In this document: one piece after another, positions 27,579 to 37,384 of the stretch | Numbering within the stretch: position 1 is the stretch's first letter | How the letters are laid out: each line of letters begins with the position of its first letter | DNA from: Sutterella wadsworthensis 2_1_59BFAA | GTDB lineage: Bacteria > Pseudomonadota > Gammaproteobacteria > Burkholderiales > Burkholderiaceae_F | Length of the DNA: 64,000 bases | Assembly (NCBI RefSeq): GCF_000297775.1 | Contig: NZ_JH815517.1 | Coordinates: forward strand, 124,001 to 188,000 | Reading direction: 5' to 3' | Translations under genes and position numbers: made by a program | Notes under the pieces: generated by a model | Told to the model about the DNA's origin: nothing | What the model saw: the letters and a program-made list of their open reading frames with translations, nothing else | Database searches by the model: none

Positions 27579-29486
27579 ATGCTTCAGGCATTTCGCGATC
27601 ACAAGCGCTGGCTGATGTTCATCGCCATGGTGCTGATTATTCCGAGCTTCGTCGTGACGGGCATCTACAGCTACAACCGCATGACCCAGGCTGACAACTC
27701 CATCGCCAAGGTCGGCGACAGCTCCATTACGCCGGAACTCTTCGACCAGGCTAAGCGCCAGCAGCTCGAGCGCCTTCGCCAGCAGATGGGCGACCAGTTC
27801 CGTGCAGGCATGCTCGACACGCCTGAGGCCCGCGAAGCCCTCGTGCGCAATCTGATGGACGAGGCCGCCGTCACCCAGACGGTTGCCAGAGAGCATGTCG
27901 GCGTGAGCGAGCAGGAAGCCGTTGCGCTCATCAAGAACGCCGATGCGCTCAAGGAGAACGGTCAGTTTTCTCCCGCGCTCTACGAGCGCTTCCTCCAGAG
28001 CCAGGGCAAGAGCGACCAGCAGTTTGTGGCTGAAGTCCGCCGCGACCTCGCCAAGGAGGCTCTTCTCACGGGCGTGACCGCCACCTATCCCGTGCCGTCC
28101 GCCGTCGTTGAGCATCTGCACAAGATCATCACCGAAGAGCGTGAAGTCCAGACGCTCATCTTCAACATCGACCAGTACATGGGCGACGTGAAGGTGACGC
28201 CCGATGAGGTCAAGGCCTACTACGACGGCCATCAGTCCGAGTTCATGGCCGACGAGCACGTCACGGCCCAGTACGTCGTCCTCTCGCCCGAAAGCTTCAA
28301 GGCCTCCATCAAGCCCAATGAAGAGGACGTTCGCAGCTATTACGAACAGAACAAGCAGCGCTACGCCACGGCTGAGGAGCGTCGTGCCAGCCACATCCTG
28401 ATCAGCTTCGGCGACGACAAGGCCGCTTCCAAGAAGAAGGCCGAAGAAATCCTCGGCAAGGCCAAGGCCGATCCGTCCTCCTTCGCCAAACTGGCCAAGG
28501 AAAATTCCGTCGACACGGGCTCCGCCGTTGAGGGCGGCGATCTCTCCTTCTTCGGCCGCGGCATGATGGTCAAGCCCTTTGAGGACGCCGTCTTCTCCGC
28601 CAAGAAGGGTGACATCGTCGGCCCCGTCGAGAGCGACTTCGGCTGGCACGTCATCTACGTGACCGACATCCATCCGGCCCGCGTGCGTGACTTCAACGAA
28701 GTCCGCGCCGACATCGAGGCCGAATACATCGACCAGATGGCTCTGCGCGAATTCTCCGAAAAGGCAGAAGAGTTCACGAACATCGTCTACGAGCAGGCCG
28801 ACAGCCTCGAGCCCGCCGCCCAGAAGTTCGGCCTCAAGCTCATGACCGCCGAGGACGTTACGCGTCAGGGTCCTGCCGATCCCGAACTGGCTCCGTTCTT
28901 CAACGAACACGTGCTTGAAAACCTCTACGGCTCCGAATGCCTGCAGGAAAAGCGCAATTCCGCTGCCGTCGAAGTGGGCTCCAATCAGCTTGTCGCCGCC
29001 CGCGTCGAGAAGCACTTCCCGAAGGCCGTTCGTCCGTTTGACGAGGTCAAGGGTCAGATCGAGGACGGTCTGAAGCTGCGCAAGGCGGGTGAGCTCGCCA
29101 AGGCCGCCGGCGAGAAGAAGGTCGCCGAGGTCCGCCAGTCGAAGTCTCTTGACGGCTTCAGCAAGGCCGTCTGGGTCTCCCGCCAGAATCTGCTCGGTCA
29201 TCCCGCCCAGCTCGTTGACCGCATGGTTGCGCTTCCCGCCGACAAGCTCCCCGCCTACACGGGCATGCAGGTTGACGGCGGCGCCTACTTCGTCGCGTTC
29301 GTGAACGCCGCCAAGGTGAAGGCTCCGACCGAAAACGAGCTGAAGTCCCTCTCGCGCGAGTTCGCCACGATCTACGGCGAAGCCGATCGCCGCGGTTATC
29401 TCTCCGCCCTCCGCCAGGAGCTCGGCGAAGAGATCCTCCGCCCCGACTTCATCAAGGGCGAGAACAAGGGTGAGGACGCCGAGTAA
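27579..29486 (+). CDS. ppiD: PpiD-like periplasmic folding factor (SurA_N / parvulin)
   Basis: Inner-membrane-anchored chaperone at the periplasmic side of the Sec translocon. A short cytoplasmic N-terminus, one membrane segment (WLMFIAMVLIIPSFVVTGIY), a SurA-N-like region, a parvulin domain (RASHILISF...GGDLSFFGRGMMVKPFEDAVFSAKKGDIVGPVESDFGWHVI split here as two blocks), and a second degenerate half. 635 aa from the ATG at 27579, behind AAGGAAAC; E. coli PpiD is 623. Same neighbourhood (after lon and tRNAs) as in other betaproteobacteria. Confidence 0.92.
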   Translation: MLQAFRDHKRWLMFIAMVLIIPSFVVTGIYSYNRMTQADNSIAKVGDSSITPELFDQAKRQQLERLRQQMGDQFRAGMLDTPEAREALVRNLMDEAAVTQTVAREHVGVSEQEAVALIKNADALKENGQFSPALYERFLQSQGKSDQQFVAEVRRDLAKEALLTGVTATYPVPSAVVEHLHKIITEEREVQTLIFNIDQYMGDVKVTPDEVKAYYDGHQSEFMADEHVTAQYVVLSPESFKASIKPNEEDVRSYYEQNKQRYATAEERRASHILISFGDDKAASKKKAEEILGKAKADPSSFAKLAKENSVDTGSAVEGGDLSFFGRGMMVKPFEDAVFSAKKGDIVGPVESDFGWHVIYVTDIHPARVRDFNEVRADIEAEYIDQMALREFSEKAEEFTNIVYEQADSLEPAAQKFGLKLMTAEDVTRQGPADPELAPFFNEHVLENLYGSECLQEKRNSAAVEVGSNQLVAARVEKHFPKAVRPFDEVKGQIEDGLKLRKAGELAKAAGEKKVAEVRQSKSLDGFSKAVWVSRQNLLGHPAQLVDRMVALPADKLPAYTGMQVDGGAYFVAFVNAAKVKAPTENELKSLSREFATIYGEADRRGYLSALRQELGEEILRPDFIKGENKGEDAE

Positions 29487-29625
29487 TTCCGGCTTTGCCT
29501 GATCCCGCAAAGGGGCGCATGTCCGACGGACGGCGCCCCTTTCCCATTCTTCAAAAGAAGAGGGCGCCCCTCCTGACCGGAACGGGCGTCCGTTCTCGAG
29601 CTGAACGGGATCGAGGCGTTATTTG

Positions 29626-31176
29626 TTATTCGATGGTTCGCATGGCGACGAGGCGGCTGAAGGCGGTCTTCATGTCCTCTCGCACGAGCTTCTGACGCAT
29701 GTCGTAAAGCGTGCGGTAGCGGCTCGTGAGCGCGGGAACGGGTGCATACTCGGCGTCGCGCTCGATGTTGTCAGAGAGCACCTTCCTGACGTCGGGCGCG
29801 TCGCCCACGGCGTGGGCCGCGACGATGCAGTTTGTGAGGACAGCGCCGCCCGCATTGCGAAAGCGCACGACGTCCGCGCCGAGCATGTGGCTCTTGATCC
29901 TGTTCCAGAGCTCGTTGCGCGAACCGCCTTCCGTCACGGTGATGCGGTTGAGGTCGACACCAGCCGCGCGATAGCTGTCGGCAAGGCCCATGTAGTCGTA
30001 GCCGATGGCTTCAAGCACGGCACGCCACATGACGAACTGGTCGTCGTCCATGGTCATGTTGAGGAAGCATCCGCTCGCTTCCTTCTCTTCGCCCGAACCG
30101 CCCGTAAGGTAGGGCAGGAACATCACGCCACGGCAACCTGCGGGCACTTTCTCCGCGCCTTCCGTCATCGGGCCGTAGTAGGCAGCATCGTCCGCCTTCT
30201 TGCAGACGTTGTCCTTGAACCAGCGCAGGGCGAGACCGCCCGTGCGGACGAAGCCCCAGTAGAAGTAGGTGTCGGGGAGCGTGCCCGAATTGAAGATGAG
30301 CCCTGTGCCCGGTTTGGAGAGCTCGGGGATGATGCCCTTCGTCGAGACGCAGAACATAGCGCAGGTGCCCGCCACGTCGACGCCCTGGCCTGCCTCGAAG
30401 ATGCCGGAGCCAAGCATGGACTGCATCGTGTCGCCTGCGCCGCCCAGAATGGGAATGCCCGCCCTGAGGCCCGTGCGTTCGGCCATTGCCTCGGAAAGGC
30501 CGCCGACTTTGTCCCAGGGCTTCACGATTTCGGGCATGTACTTCCTGTCGATGCCGAGAATTTCGAGCTGTTCGTCGGACCAGCACTTTTTCTGGACGTC
30601 GTAGCCCAGGCCCCAGCCGGACATGGCGCCCCAGTCGATGAAGGCGTCCTCGCCCTTGAGGCCCGCGAGATGCATGAGGATGTAGGGGGCGTTGTGCACG
30701 AACTTCACGCCGACGCGATTGAAGGCCTCATTGTTCTTCAGGAACCAGCGGGCGAACATCGCGGGGAACATCGGGGAGGCGACGGAGTTGCCCGTCTCGC
30801 GCCCCCAGATCTCGAGTCCTCGGGCGTTGAGAGCCTCGACGTCTGGTGTCGTGCGGCTGTCAAGATAGTTGATGTAGGGCGTCACGGCATCGCCCTCGGC
30901 GTTGACGCCGACGATGCCGCAGATGATGCCGTCGCCCATGACGGCGCAGACGTCCTTCGGATCCCTGCCCATTTCCCTGAGGGATTGAGCACAGGCGGCC
31001 ATTGACTTTACGGTGATCTCGAGGAACTCGTCGGCGCTCATCTCGACCCAGCCGGGCTGCGGATAGTGCAGGTGCGTGGGCAGGCTGTGGCTCGTGAGGC
31101 AGTTGAACTGCTCGTCATAGACGGCGACCTTGACGCTTTGGGTGCCTGCGTCAAAGCCCATGTAGAGTTTGCTCAT
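29626..31176 (-). CDS. FGGY-family carbohydrate kinase, xylulokinase-like
   Basis: ATP-dependent sugar kinase of the FGGY fold. N-terminal phosphate motif MGFDAGTQSVKVAVYD, catalytic Asp block GGAGDTMQSMLGSG, second ATP motif VAGTCAMF, and C-terminal EGGSRNELWNRIKSHMLGADVV. 516 aa, normal length. No sugar transporter, isomerase or regulator adjoins it, so the substrate (xylulose, ribulose, another pentose or a polyol) cannot be assigned. Single gene on the minus strand, divergent from the lic-like locus. Confidence 0.82.
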   Translation of the reverse strand: MSKLYMGFDAGTQSVKVAVYDEQFNCLTSHSLPTHLHYPQPGWVEMSADEFLEITVKSMAACAQSLREMGRDPKDVCAVMGDGIICGIVGVNAEGDAVTPYINYLDSRTTPDVEALNARGLEIWGRETGNSVASPMFPAMFARWFLKNNEAFNRVGVKFVHNAPYILMHLAGLKGEDAFIDWGAMSGWGLGYDVQKKCWSDEQLEILGIDRKYMPEIVKPWDKVGGLSEAMAERTGLRAGIPILGGAGDTMQSMLGSGIFEAGQGVDVAGTCAMFCVSTKGIIPELSKPGTGLIFNSGTLPDTYFYWGFVRTGGLALRWFKDNVCKKADDAAYYGPMTEGAEKVPAGCRGVMFLPYLTGGSGEEKEASGCFLNMTMDDDQFVMWRAVLEAIGYDYMGLADSYRAAGVDLNRITVTEGGSRNELWNRIKSHMLGADVVRFRNAGGAVLTNCIVAAHAVGDAPDVRKVLSDNIERDAEYAPVPALTSRYRTLYDMRQKLVREDMKTAFSRLVAMRTIE

Positions 31177-31402
31177 AGGGGGCCTTTAGGGGTAGTGAAT
31201 CTGACAATTGTATGCGAACCACAGGGGGCACGACACTGTTTTGCGCAGAATCATCTGTAGCAGAGAAAGGACGCCGTTGGGTGGGAGACATACATTCCCC
31301 GGGCTGCTTCAAGAGTCTGCGGAGGAAATAATGGTAAACTCCGTGGTTGAGCAGTGATTGTTTCCTGATAATTCAGATGTGATATTTAGGAGAAGATGCG
31401 CG

Positions 31403-32476
31403 GTGTCAAACGAGCAAAATAAAATGACAAGAGATCTTTTTGATTGTCTGATGGCCTTGCTTTTGTCTGGAGAAGAAAATCAAAGGCCTGCAAGTGACGC
31501 CTATGAGGTCTGCGTGTGCAAAGGGTGGGCGGAAGGGAGGACTGTCACGGCCGCAGGGTTGGAGGCTCTGAAGCCTTACAAGGTGAGAAACGCCGTCATC
31601 ATGGCTGCAGGGTTCTCGTCAAGATTTGCCCCCTTGTCATATGAATGTCCCAAAGGACTGGTCAAGATCAAGGGGGAGGTACTTGTCGAAAGACAGATCC
31701 GCCAGTTGCAGGAGGCGGGGATTTTAGAAATCATCGTGGTTGTTGGTTATAGAAAAGAAGATTTTTATTATCTTGCCGAAAAGTTCGGTGTTGAGATTGT
31801 GGAAAATTCGGAATATTCGACGAGAAACAATCATTCAAGCCTTATGGCTGTGAAGGAACGAATTTCAAATACGTATGTCTGTTCTGTCGACAATTACTTT
31901 ACAGTAAATCCCTTTAGGTCTTATGAGTGGAAGGCATTTTATTCTGCGCAATGGTCAGAAGGAGAAACTTCCGAATGGTGCATGAGGTCGGATGATACGG
32001 GGAGAATTTCTGAGGTTCAGATAGGTGGTCGCGGGAGCTTCTACATGGTGGGGGCGGCATATTTCGATACTGATTTTTCCAGAAAACTTCTTGATATTAT
32101 TTCGTCAGAGTACTTTGTTCCTTCATCGAGGAGTAAGCTTTGGGAGGATTTCTTTGTCGAGCATCTGGATTCTCTTGATATGGAAATGAAGTGCTTTTCC
32201 GAGGGCTGTCTTCTTGAATTTGACAGCATTGATGATGCAAAAAGCTTTGATCCTGTTTTTCTAAAGGAACAGCAATCTGAAATTCTTGACAGGATAACGG
32301 CTTGTCTGGGTTGCCAGCGAGAGGATATTCATTCCATTGTTTCCTTGAAGTCAGGTCTGGGGAGTGTCAGGATTTCTGTGTCTGGGGAGGTTATTCCAGG
32401 GGCAGCCCAACGAGGCTGCCCTTTGTTTTTTGTGATGCAGTATGCCAGACCTGATGCGATAGCGCGGGTAGTCTAA
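31403..32476 (+). pseudogene. LicC-type CTP:phosphocholine cytidylyltransferase, cut off at the start of a LicA-like domain
   Basis: Residues about 1-55 look like a winged-helix cap (MTRDLFDCLMALL ... TVTAAGLEALKPYKV). A nucleotidyltransferase domain follows: NAVIMAAGFSSRFAPLS, CPKGLVKIKGEVLVERQIRQL, SVDNYFTV. In relatives with this build, a choline/ethanolamine kinase domain starts at a sequence like DRITACLG...IVSLKSGL. Here that start is visible near 32330-32358, but the text then changes to unrelated residues and stops at 32476, just before the IS256 element. The NTP-transferase part itself looks whole and might work. I use the GTG at 31403 (AGGAG upstream); a TTG at 31358 would add 15 residues. 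AT-richer than flanking genes. Product would activate phosphocholine to CDP-choline for surface decoration. Confidence 0.7.
32399..32430 (+). terminator. Hairpin with T-run inside the end of the LicC-like frame
   Basis: GGGGCAGCC / GGCTGCCC (32399-32407 and 32414-32421) around a six-base loop, followed by TTTGTTTTTT. A terminator lying within the last 25 codons of the frame suggests that the end of the frame is not native coding sequence. Confidence 0.6.
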
Positions 32477-33849
32477 TCATACCCCTTGTCTTACTCCATG
32501 GCACCTGTAAAGCGCTCGCCAAACAGCAGAGCGAACTGAGGCATGGCAGCAGACCACCTGGCTGTAGCACGCTTCCAGGAGGTCGTGAAATTCATGATAG
32601 CCAGGTAGATCAGCTTCCGGGCTGCGTCCTCACTAGGGAATAGAGTGCGCGTCTTGATCACCTTCCTGACAGCGCGGTTTAGCCCTTCAATCGCATTGGT
32701 CGTATAGATCAGTGTACGGATCTCTGGCGGGAACTGGAAGAACGGGATCACTTGCGCCCAGGCGCGTTCCCAGATCTGGATGATGGCTGGATACTTCTTG
32801 CCCATGTCCGTGCTTCCAAAACGCTCCAGAGCGCGTTCTGCAGCGTCGGCATCCACTGCCTGGTAGATGGGCTTCAGCTCCTTGCATACGGCCGCCCTGT
32901 CCTTCTGAGAGACGAATGAGGTGGATGCGCGGATAAGGTGGACGATGCAGGTCTGGTGGAGGGTCTGCGGATACACGGTTTCAAGAGCCTCCGTCATGCC
33001 CTTCAGGCCGTCCGTAACGGCGATGAGGATGTCCTCCACGCCTCGGGCCTTGAGCCCGTTGAACACGCTCGCCCAGAAGCTTGCGCCCTCGTTCTCGGCG
33101 ATCCACATGCCCAGAACCTCACGCGTACCGTCCGTGCGAACACCAATCCCGAGATGAACAGCCATGTTCTTTACGGCTGCGCCGCTGCGGATTTTGACTC
33201 GAAGGGCGTCGAAGAAAGCGACGGGATACACACTTGCGAGCGGGCGATTCTGCCACTCCCGGACGTCCTCAAGCACTCTGTCAGTAACCTTGCTGACGTA
33301 GTCGGGGCTGATGTCCACCCCGTAGAGGTTGTCGATGAAGGCCTGGATGTCACGGGTGCTCATGCCCCTGGCGTACATGGCGATGATCTGCTCGTCCATC
33401 TTGCCGAACGAGCGGCTGTGCTTGGGCACGATGATCGGGTCGAAAGTGTTCTGTCGGTCGCGCGGAACGCTCAGCGGCAGAGGACCAAACTCGGTCTTCA
33501 GGGTCTTGTGGCTAAAGCCGTTGCGCTTGTTGGAAAGCTGGGGAAGCTCGTCAGCGGCGACCTCTTCAGGAGGCGTTTCAGTGGGCTGACAGCCTGTGAG
33601 ATGGGCATCCATTTCTCCCTGCAGCATGGCTTCGACGAAGCGTTGGGAGAAGGTACGGACGGCCTCGGAGAAGGCTTCGGGGCCCAGCGGGCGGCCCGAT
33701 GCTCGAAGCTCGGAAACGTACTGGTCGATATGGTTATCGAGGGGGTTGGTGGACTTCTTACGAGAATTGCGTTTGGTATTCGTGTTCATTGGATGCACCC
33801 GATTGGCGGGCTCCGATTATCCCATGGACACAAAATTTCTGACGCTCTC
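32477..33849 (-). mobile_element. IS256-family insertion sequence
   Basis: Holds one transposase on the minus strand. The right end probably lies at 33849: read inward from there it begins GAGAGCGTCAGAAATTTTGT, which looks like an IS256-family terminal repeat. I could not find a matching repeat at the left (near 32420-32490), nor a target duplication, so the left border is uncertain and the left end may be lost. Confidence 0.7.
32491..33789 (-). CDS. IS256-family transposase
   Basis: DDE transposase of the MULE/IS256 type. Catalytic residues fit: first Asp in VAFFDALRVKI, second in IAVTDGLKGM, and Glu in TTNAIEGLNRAVRKV. 432 aa from the ATG at 33789 (a GTG at 33798 adds three residues). No internal stop or frameshift, so it may be active. 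It lies opposite to the lic-like remnants it separates. Confidence 0.93.
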   Translation of the reverse strand: MNTNTKRNSRKKSTNPLDNHIDQYVSELRASGRPLGPEAFSEAVRTFSQRFVEAMLQGEMDAHLTGCQPTETPPEEVAADELPQLSNKRNGFSHKTLKTEFGPLPLSVPRDRQNTFDPIIVPKHSRSFGKMDEQIIAMYARGMSTRDIQAFIDNLYGVDISPDYVSKVTDRVLEDVREWQNRPLASVYPVAFFDALRVKIRSGAAVKNMAVHLGIGVRTDGTREVLGMWIAENEGASFWASVFNGLKARGVEDILIAVTDGLKGMTEALETVYPQTLHQTCIVHLIRASTSFVSQKDRAAVCKELKPIYQAVDADAAERALERFGSTDMGKKYPAIIQIWERAWAQVIPFFQFPPEIRTLIYTTNAIEGLNRAVRKVIKTRTLFPSEDAARKLIYLAIMNFTTSWKRATARWSAAMPQFALLFGERFTGAME

Positions 33850-34275
33850 GCGGTTTTGGGAAGCTACGCAATGAGACACGAGACCGTGGACAATCACGTA
33901 GCTCTCCAGATAAGAAATGCAGTTTCCGCTGCAGCGTACGGTGTTCTCCTGTGGGGCGTGGCGGATGTCGGTGCCGTAAAGCCATTTGGGAGTATTTTGT
34001 ATTTGATCTCAGGTTGTGCTCTTGTGGGAACGATGTCGTATCTCTTTTATTACAAGGCCATTTCCATTTTAGGGGCTTCAAAGGGGATGGCCTTGAATAT
34101 AACTTATTCTGCGTGGGCGTTGCTTCTTGGCTTTGTCCTAAACGATGGCGCAATAAGCGGACTTGCTTTTGTATTCTGCTTTCTTATTGTTGTGGGGACG
34201 ATAGCTTCGGCCACCTCACTTTTACTGCCCAAAATCCCGCTTCTATCCTCTGTACAAAGACGTCAATTTCCATGA
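33850..34275 (+). pseudogene. C-terminal half of a LicB-like EamA/DMT permease
   Basis: The plus-strand frame that begins right at the IS256 end reads GSYAMRH...LQIRNAVSAAAYGVLLWGVAD, then YLISGCALVGTMSYLFYYKAISILGASKGMALNITYSAWALLLGF, the second repeat of a drug/metabolite transporter, closest in feel to the choline permease LicB. About 141 codons remain of a protein usually near 290. No start codon of its own; the first half has been removed. With the truncated LicC-like gene on the other side of the IS, this suggests one deletion event. Confidence 0.75.
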
Positions 34276-34604
34276 AAACGGAACAGTGTACCCAAACACA
34301 CCGTCAAAAAAATCAAAAGTTCCGTAAAACATTAATTCCTCTGAAAACAAAGGATGGTTGTCGCCTTTTTATTTTTAATAAAATTCTCAACAAATTAATC
34401 TTTATATTGCAAACATAATTCGTACCTCAGGAACGAATTATGTGAATCAATACTTCCAATAGTATCTACAATACATATCCGAGAGATTCCGTTGGTGTTC
34501 AGTGGTTCTTTGGTAAATATGCACCCCGTCAGACATGCTTTGAGAGACTCGATGTCCCTTTTTTGTAGAAATTGACGAAAGAAGCGGGATTTTTTTGAAA
34601 GGTA
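34276..34604. other. AT-rich gap with a perfect palindromic hairpin
   Basis: No gene seen. It is the AT-richest stretch of the window. A perfect hairpin lies at 34414-34442: CATAATTCGT, nine-base loop, ACGAATTATG. The rest has no recognisable feature. Confidence 0.5.
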
Positions 34605-35293
34605 TCACGCCTTGTCGGCTGACGCCGTTGTTTGAGCCGCCTGCGCGTTGAGTTCATCTTGCGCCTTCACGGCAGCAATGTAGCTTGCCAAATGCTCTGC
34701 AGACATCAGCTCCCACAGTTCGTCGGCATTGTCGAAGAGTCCTTCGCACCCCAACTCCTTCAGGAGTCCCTTCTGCTTAGAGGTTAGGTTGATCAGCCGG
34801 GTCTGCTGTGTGCGATGGCTTCTGATGGCAACAACACTCTTGAGTTCCGTAAGCATTTCCGAAATGGTGTAGTAGTCGCTGAGGGTGTATTCCTCGTTGA
34901 AGTCCATGATGTCGCAGTCGACTGCACGGATGTTTTCATGGGCGGGTAATTTCCTTTTGAGCATCGTGCGAAGGTTTGCCAGCAAGCTCAAGGCAACGAA
35001 GGTCACCAGAAGCATGCCGTCGAGACTTTGGGAAGCTCTTCAAAAGTACCCTGAACAATCGTTTGCACAGAAATTTAGCCTGTGTAATAGACAAAAGCTC
35101 TCGGAGCGCAAAATTAAAGAGGGCTTTTGAAGAGCTTCCTTTGAGACGATTGCACGCGCGTCGTCCGATGCAGGTCTCCCAACATCAGTCGGAAATTGAC
35201 CTCCACCTCGTTGCGCAACCGGTATTTGTCAAGAAGTTCGTCCAAGCTCTGGTCAGTACCCTGCAAGTCGTCAAAAGATCACTCAAAGCCCAG
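34605..35293 (-). pseudogene. C-terminal remnant of an IS1634-like transposase, interrupted by a MITE
   Basis: Minus-strand coding runs in two pieces. The upstream piece (about 35293-35140) reads LDELLDKYRLRNEVEVNFRL and on to HRTTRVQSSQ, containing the YRxRxxVE-type block around the third catalytic residue. The downstream piece (35030-34605) reads SLDGMLLVTFVALSLLANL to the stop. Removing 35031-35139 plus one TTTG copy joins them in frame as VQSSQ-SLDGM. The N-terminal two thirds of the transposase are gone. Dead element. Confidence 0.72.
35031..35139. mobile_element. 109-bp MITE-like insertion with 16-bp inverted repeats
   Basis: Ends are GGAAGCTCTTCAAAAG (35031-35046) and its exact reverse complement CTTTTGAAGAGCTTCC (35124-35139). 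Flanked by TTTG at 35027-35030 and 35140-35143, a four-base target duplication. No coding capacity. The sequence at 35311-35332 resembles the inner side of its right end (AAAAGCCCTGTTTAAT versus AAAAGCCCTCTTTAAT on the other strand), so a parent element may lie there. Confidence 0.72.
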
Positions 35294-35356
35294 AAACGAA
35301 GTAGACACTTCTCTTAAAAGCCCTGTTTAATCGGGACTTTTTTCTTGCGCCGTGGT

Positions 35357-37166
35357 GGGTGTGTATGATATAATTATATACACCCATTAAAGGAGATCAA
35401 ATGGCAGCTCGGAAGGAGTTCCCGGTCAAAGTTCGCCGTGTGGCAGTAACGAACCAAAAGACCGGCGTCAAATACATCGAGGAACGTCGCTATCAATACG
35501 ATCCGGCAAAGGGCTACAACGTCCTTCTGTCGAGCCGTCGGATGGGTGAAAAAATCCTGGAAGGCGAAACGGTGACAACCCGTTGCCGCCCCAAGAAGAA
35601 GCCAGCCGAAGCGGCTCAGACTGCCGAGCTTTCTGCCAGACGAACCCGTGTAGAGGCTCTGGACTTGATTCGTCATGCCGGGGCAGTGGCCGGACTCGAA
35701 AGTTCGGTCCGCAGGGCGTATCCCAACGGTGGAACCTCCGAGAAGCTGCTCTCTGTCTCTCAGTACTTGGTCGTTACGGGTGAAACTGTTCACAACGTGG
35801 AGGCCTGGCAATGCGAACATGATCTCCCCTACGAAGCCGGCCTGTCCGAGGACATTTGCTACGACCTTTTCCACGAGCTCGGTCTGGATGAATCCGGTTC
35901 ACAGTCTCTCTTCCGGGAACTGGCCCGTACGGCAGGCAACGACGAACAGCCGGCCATCGCATTCGATTCAACCTCGCATTCCGTCTACGGCAACGGCCTG
36001 AAACCGTACGCGCGGCAAGGCTTCAACAAAGACGGCGACGGCTTGGACATCTACAAGATCATCACCTTCTACTCGCTTGATTCCGGTCTGCCCGTTTCTT
36101 TCGAGCTTCAGCCCGGCAACATCCCCGACGTGATTTCTCTCGTCAATGCCGTGCCTCGGGCCAAGGCATACGGCTTGAAGAATCCGGAGTTCTGCCTCGA
36201 CAACGGGTTCTTCAGCAAGGAGAACGTGCTGCGCTTCCTGCGCAAGAATTTCAAGTTCACGATCCTTGCCACGCTCAAGCACGCCTGGATCTACAAGCAC
36301 TTGGACAGCGCCGCCGATGATGGGACCAAACTGAGAGACCACTTCTCGCGGTACGCTTCTCAGTGCCGTTCGACGAGAAGATCAGTGCCGTATCGGTGTC
36401 TGAAATGACGCCGTTTGAATGGAAGCGGCAGCGCACGCGCAATGGCGTAGCCGCCGGGGATACGGAGTCAAAATCCTTCCGACTGTACTTTCACTATTTT
36501 CGCAACAATGCCCGAGCTGTCATGGAAGCTTCAGCCTTCCACACGAAGCTCAAAAGCTACGAAATGAGTCTTGCAACCGGCAAGGAAAATGAAATGGACG
36601 ATGCCGAGCTTAAGTTCGCGCACCGGTACTTCTCGTGGAAGCGTGTTCGAGGCGGAGGCATCAAGGTCATCCCCAACGAAGAGGCCATTCTGGCCGCACA
36701 GAAGGACTTTGGGATTTTCGTCATCCTTTCAAATCTTCATGCGAGCCCGTGGGACGCGCTTCGTCGCTACCGTCGCCGCAACGACATTGAAACCTCGTAT
36801 CGCGTCGTCAAGTCCGACCTTGACGGGCGAAAGCCCCGAGTCTGGACGATGACCAGCGTACGCGGGCAAGAAATCTGCCGACACGTCACACTCGGCTACC
36901 GTTTCGTGCTGCAGAGCATGATGGAGCGCACGGCTCAGGAAGCCGAGCGGCGAGCCAACGATGAGTCGCTCGGGAAGACTGTGCGGAAGCAGTACGAAAA
37001 ACTGACCGCCTGGATTCGATCGATGACGCTCAAGCAGTTGCTCGATTGGTTCGACTGCGTGGAAAGAGTCGAGGTGAGGAACAGGGTGGATCAGTACCGT
37101 TGGTCTACGGAGACGACGGCCAGAGACCAGATGTTCCTCGAGCTCTTCTTCGACGAATCTGACTGA
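35357..37166 (+). mobile_element. IS4/IS1634-like insertion sequence with frameshifted transposase
   Basis: Transposase region with its own promoter: TATAAT at 35369-35374 inside a dyad beginning GGGTGT (35357) and ending ACACCC (35385), and AAAGGAG before the ATG. I could not identify clear terminal inverted repeats, so the borders given are only those of the promoter and coding part. Confidence 0.6.
35401..37166 (+). pseudogene. DDE transposase (IS1634-like), split by a -1 frameshift
   Basis: Two overlapping frames, 35401-36408 and about 36321-37166, together encode one protein of about 588 aa. Catalytic residues: Asp in AIAFDSTSHSVYG, Asp in FCLDNGFFSKENV, and Glu in RRRNDIETSYRVVKSDLDGRKPR. 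The first frame is sensible up to SRYASQ and the second resumes at VPFDEKISAVSV. Restoring one G near 36363 (CAG-TGCC to CAGGTGCC) would join them exactly, so a single-base deletion is the simplest cause. A programmed frameshift is possible, but I see no clear slippery heptamer. Unrelated in detail to the dead transposase upstream. Confidence 0.8.
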
Positions 37167-37384
37167 GTGTAGATTCCACGGTTTTCAGGATCTGATTGGT
37201 TCCCAGTTCATATCAGCTCCCGGTAAACATACGTACAATATTATATAGATGTTTGCGCCAAAAAAAGCAACCCCTTAAAGTAACTTTTTACGCCTTGCCT
37301 TACAGGGGATGAGTGGTCTTCAAGGGGGCAGCGATGAACGGTTGTACAGAGGTGACGCCGGGAGTTTGGGTTACTGGTAAAGCA
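37167..37384. other. Gap between transposase and licD
   Basis: About 220 bases. No gene, promoter or clear inverted repeat that I could support; AT-rich in the middle (near 37225-37290). Confidence 0.4.

Noticed and set aside
32477-33860. Target site duplication for the IS256 element
   Set aside because: No convincing 8-9 bp direct repeat at the two borders.
35290-37250. Terminal inverted repeats of the IS1634-like element
   Set aside because: Best matches (near 35285-35310 and 37170-37190) are too weak to support.
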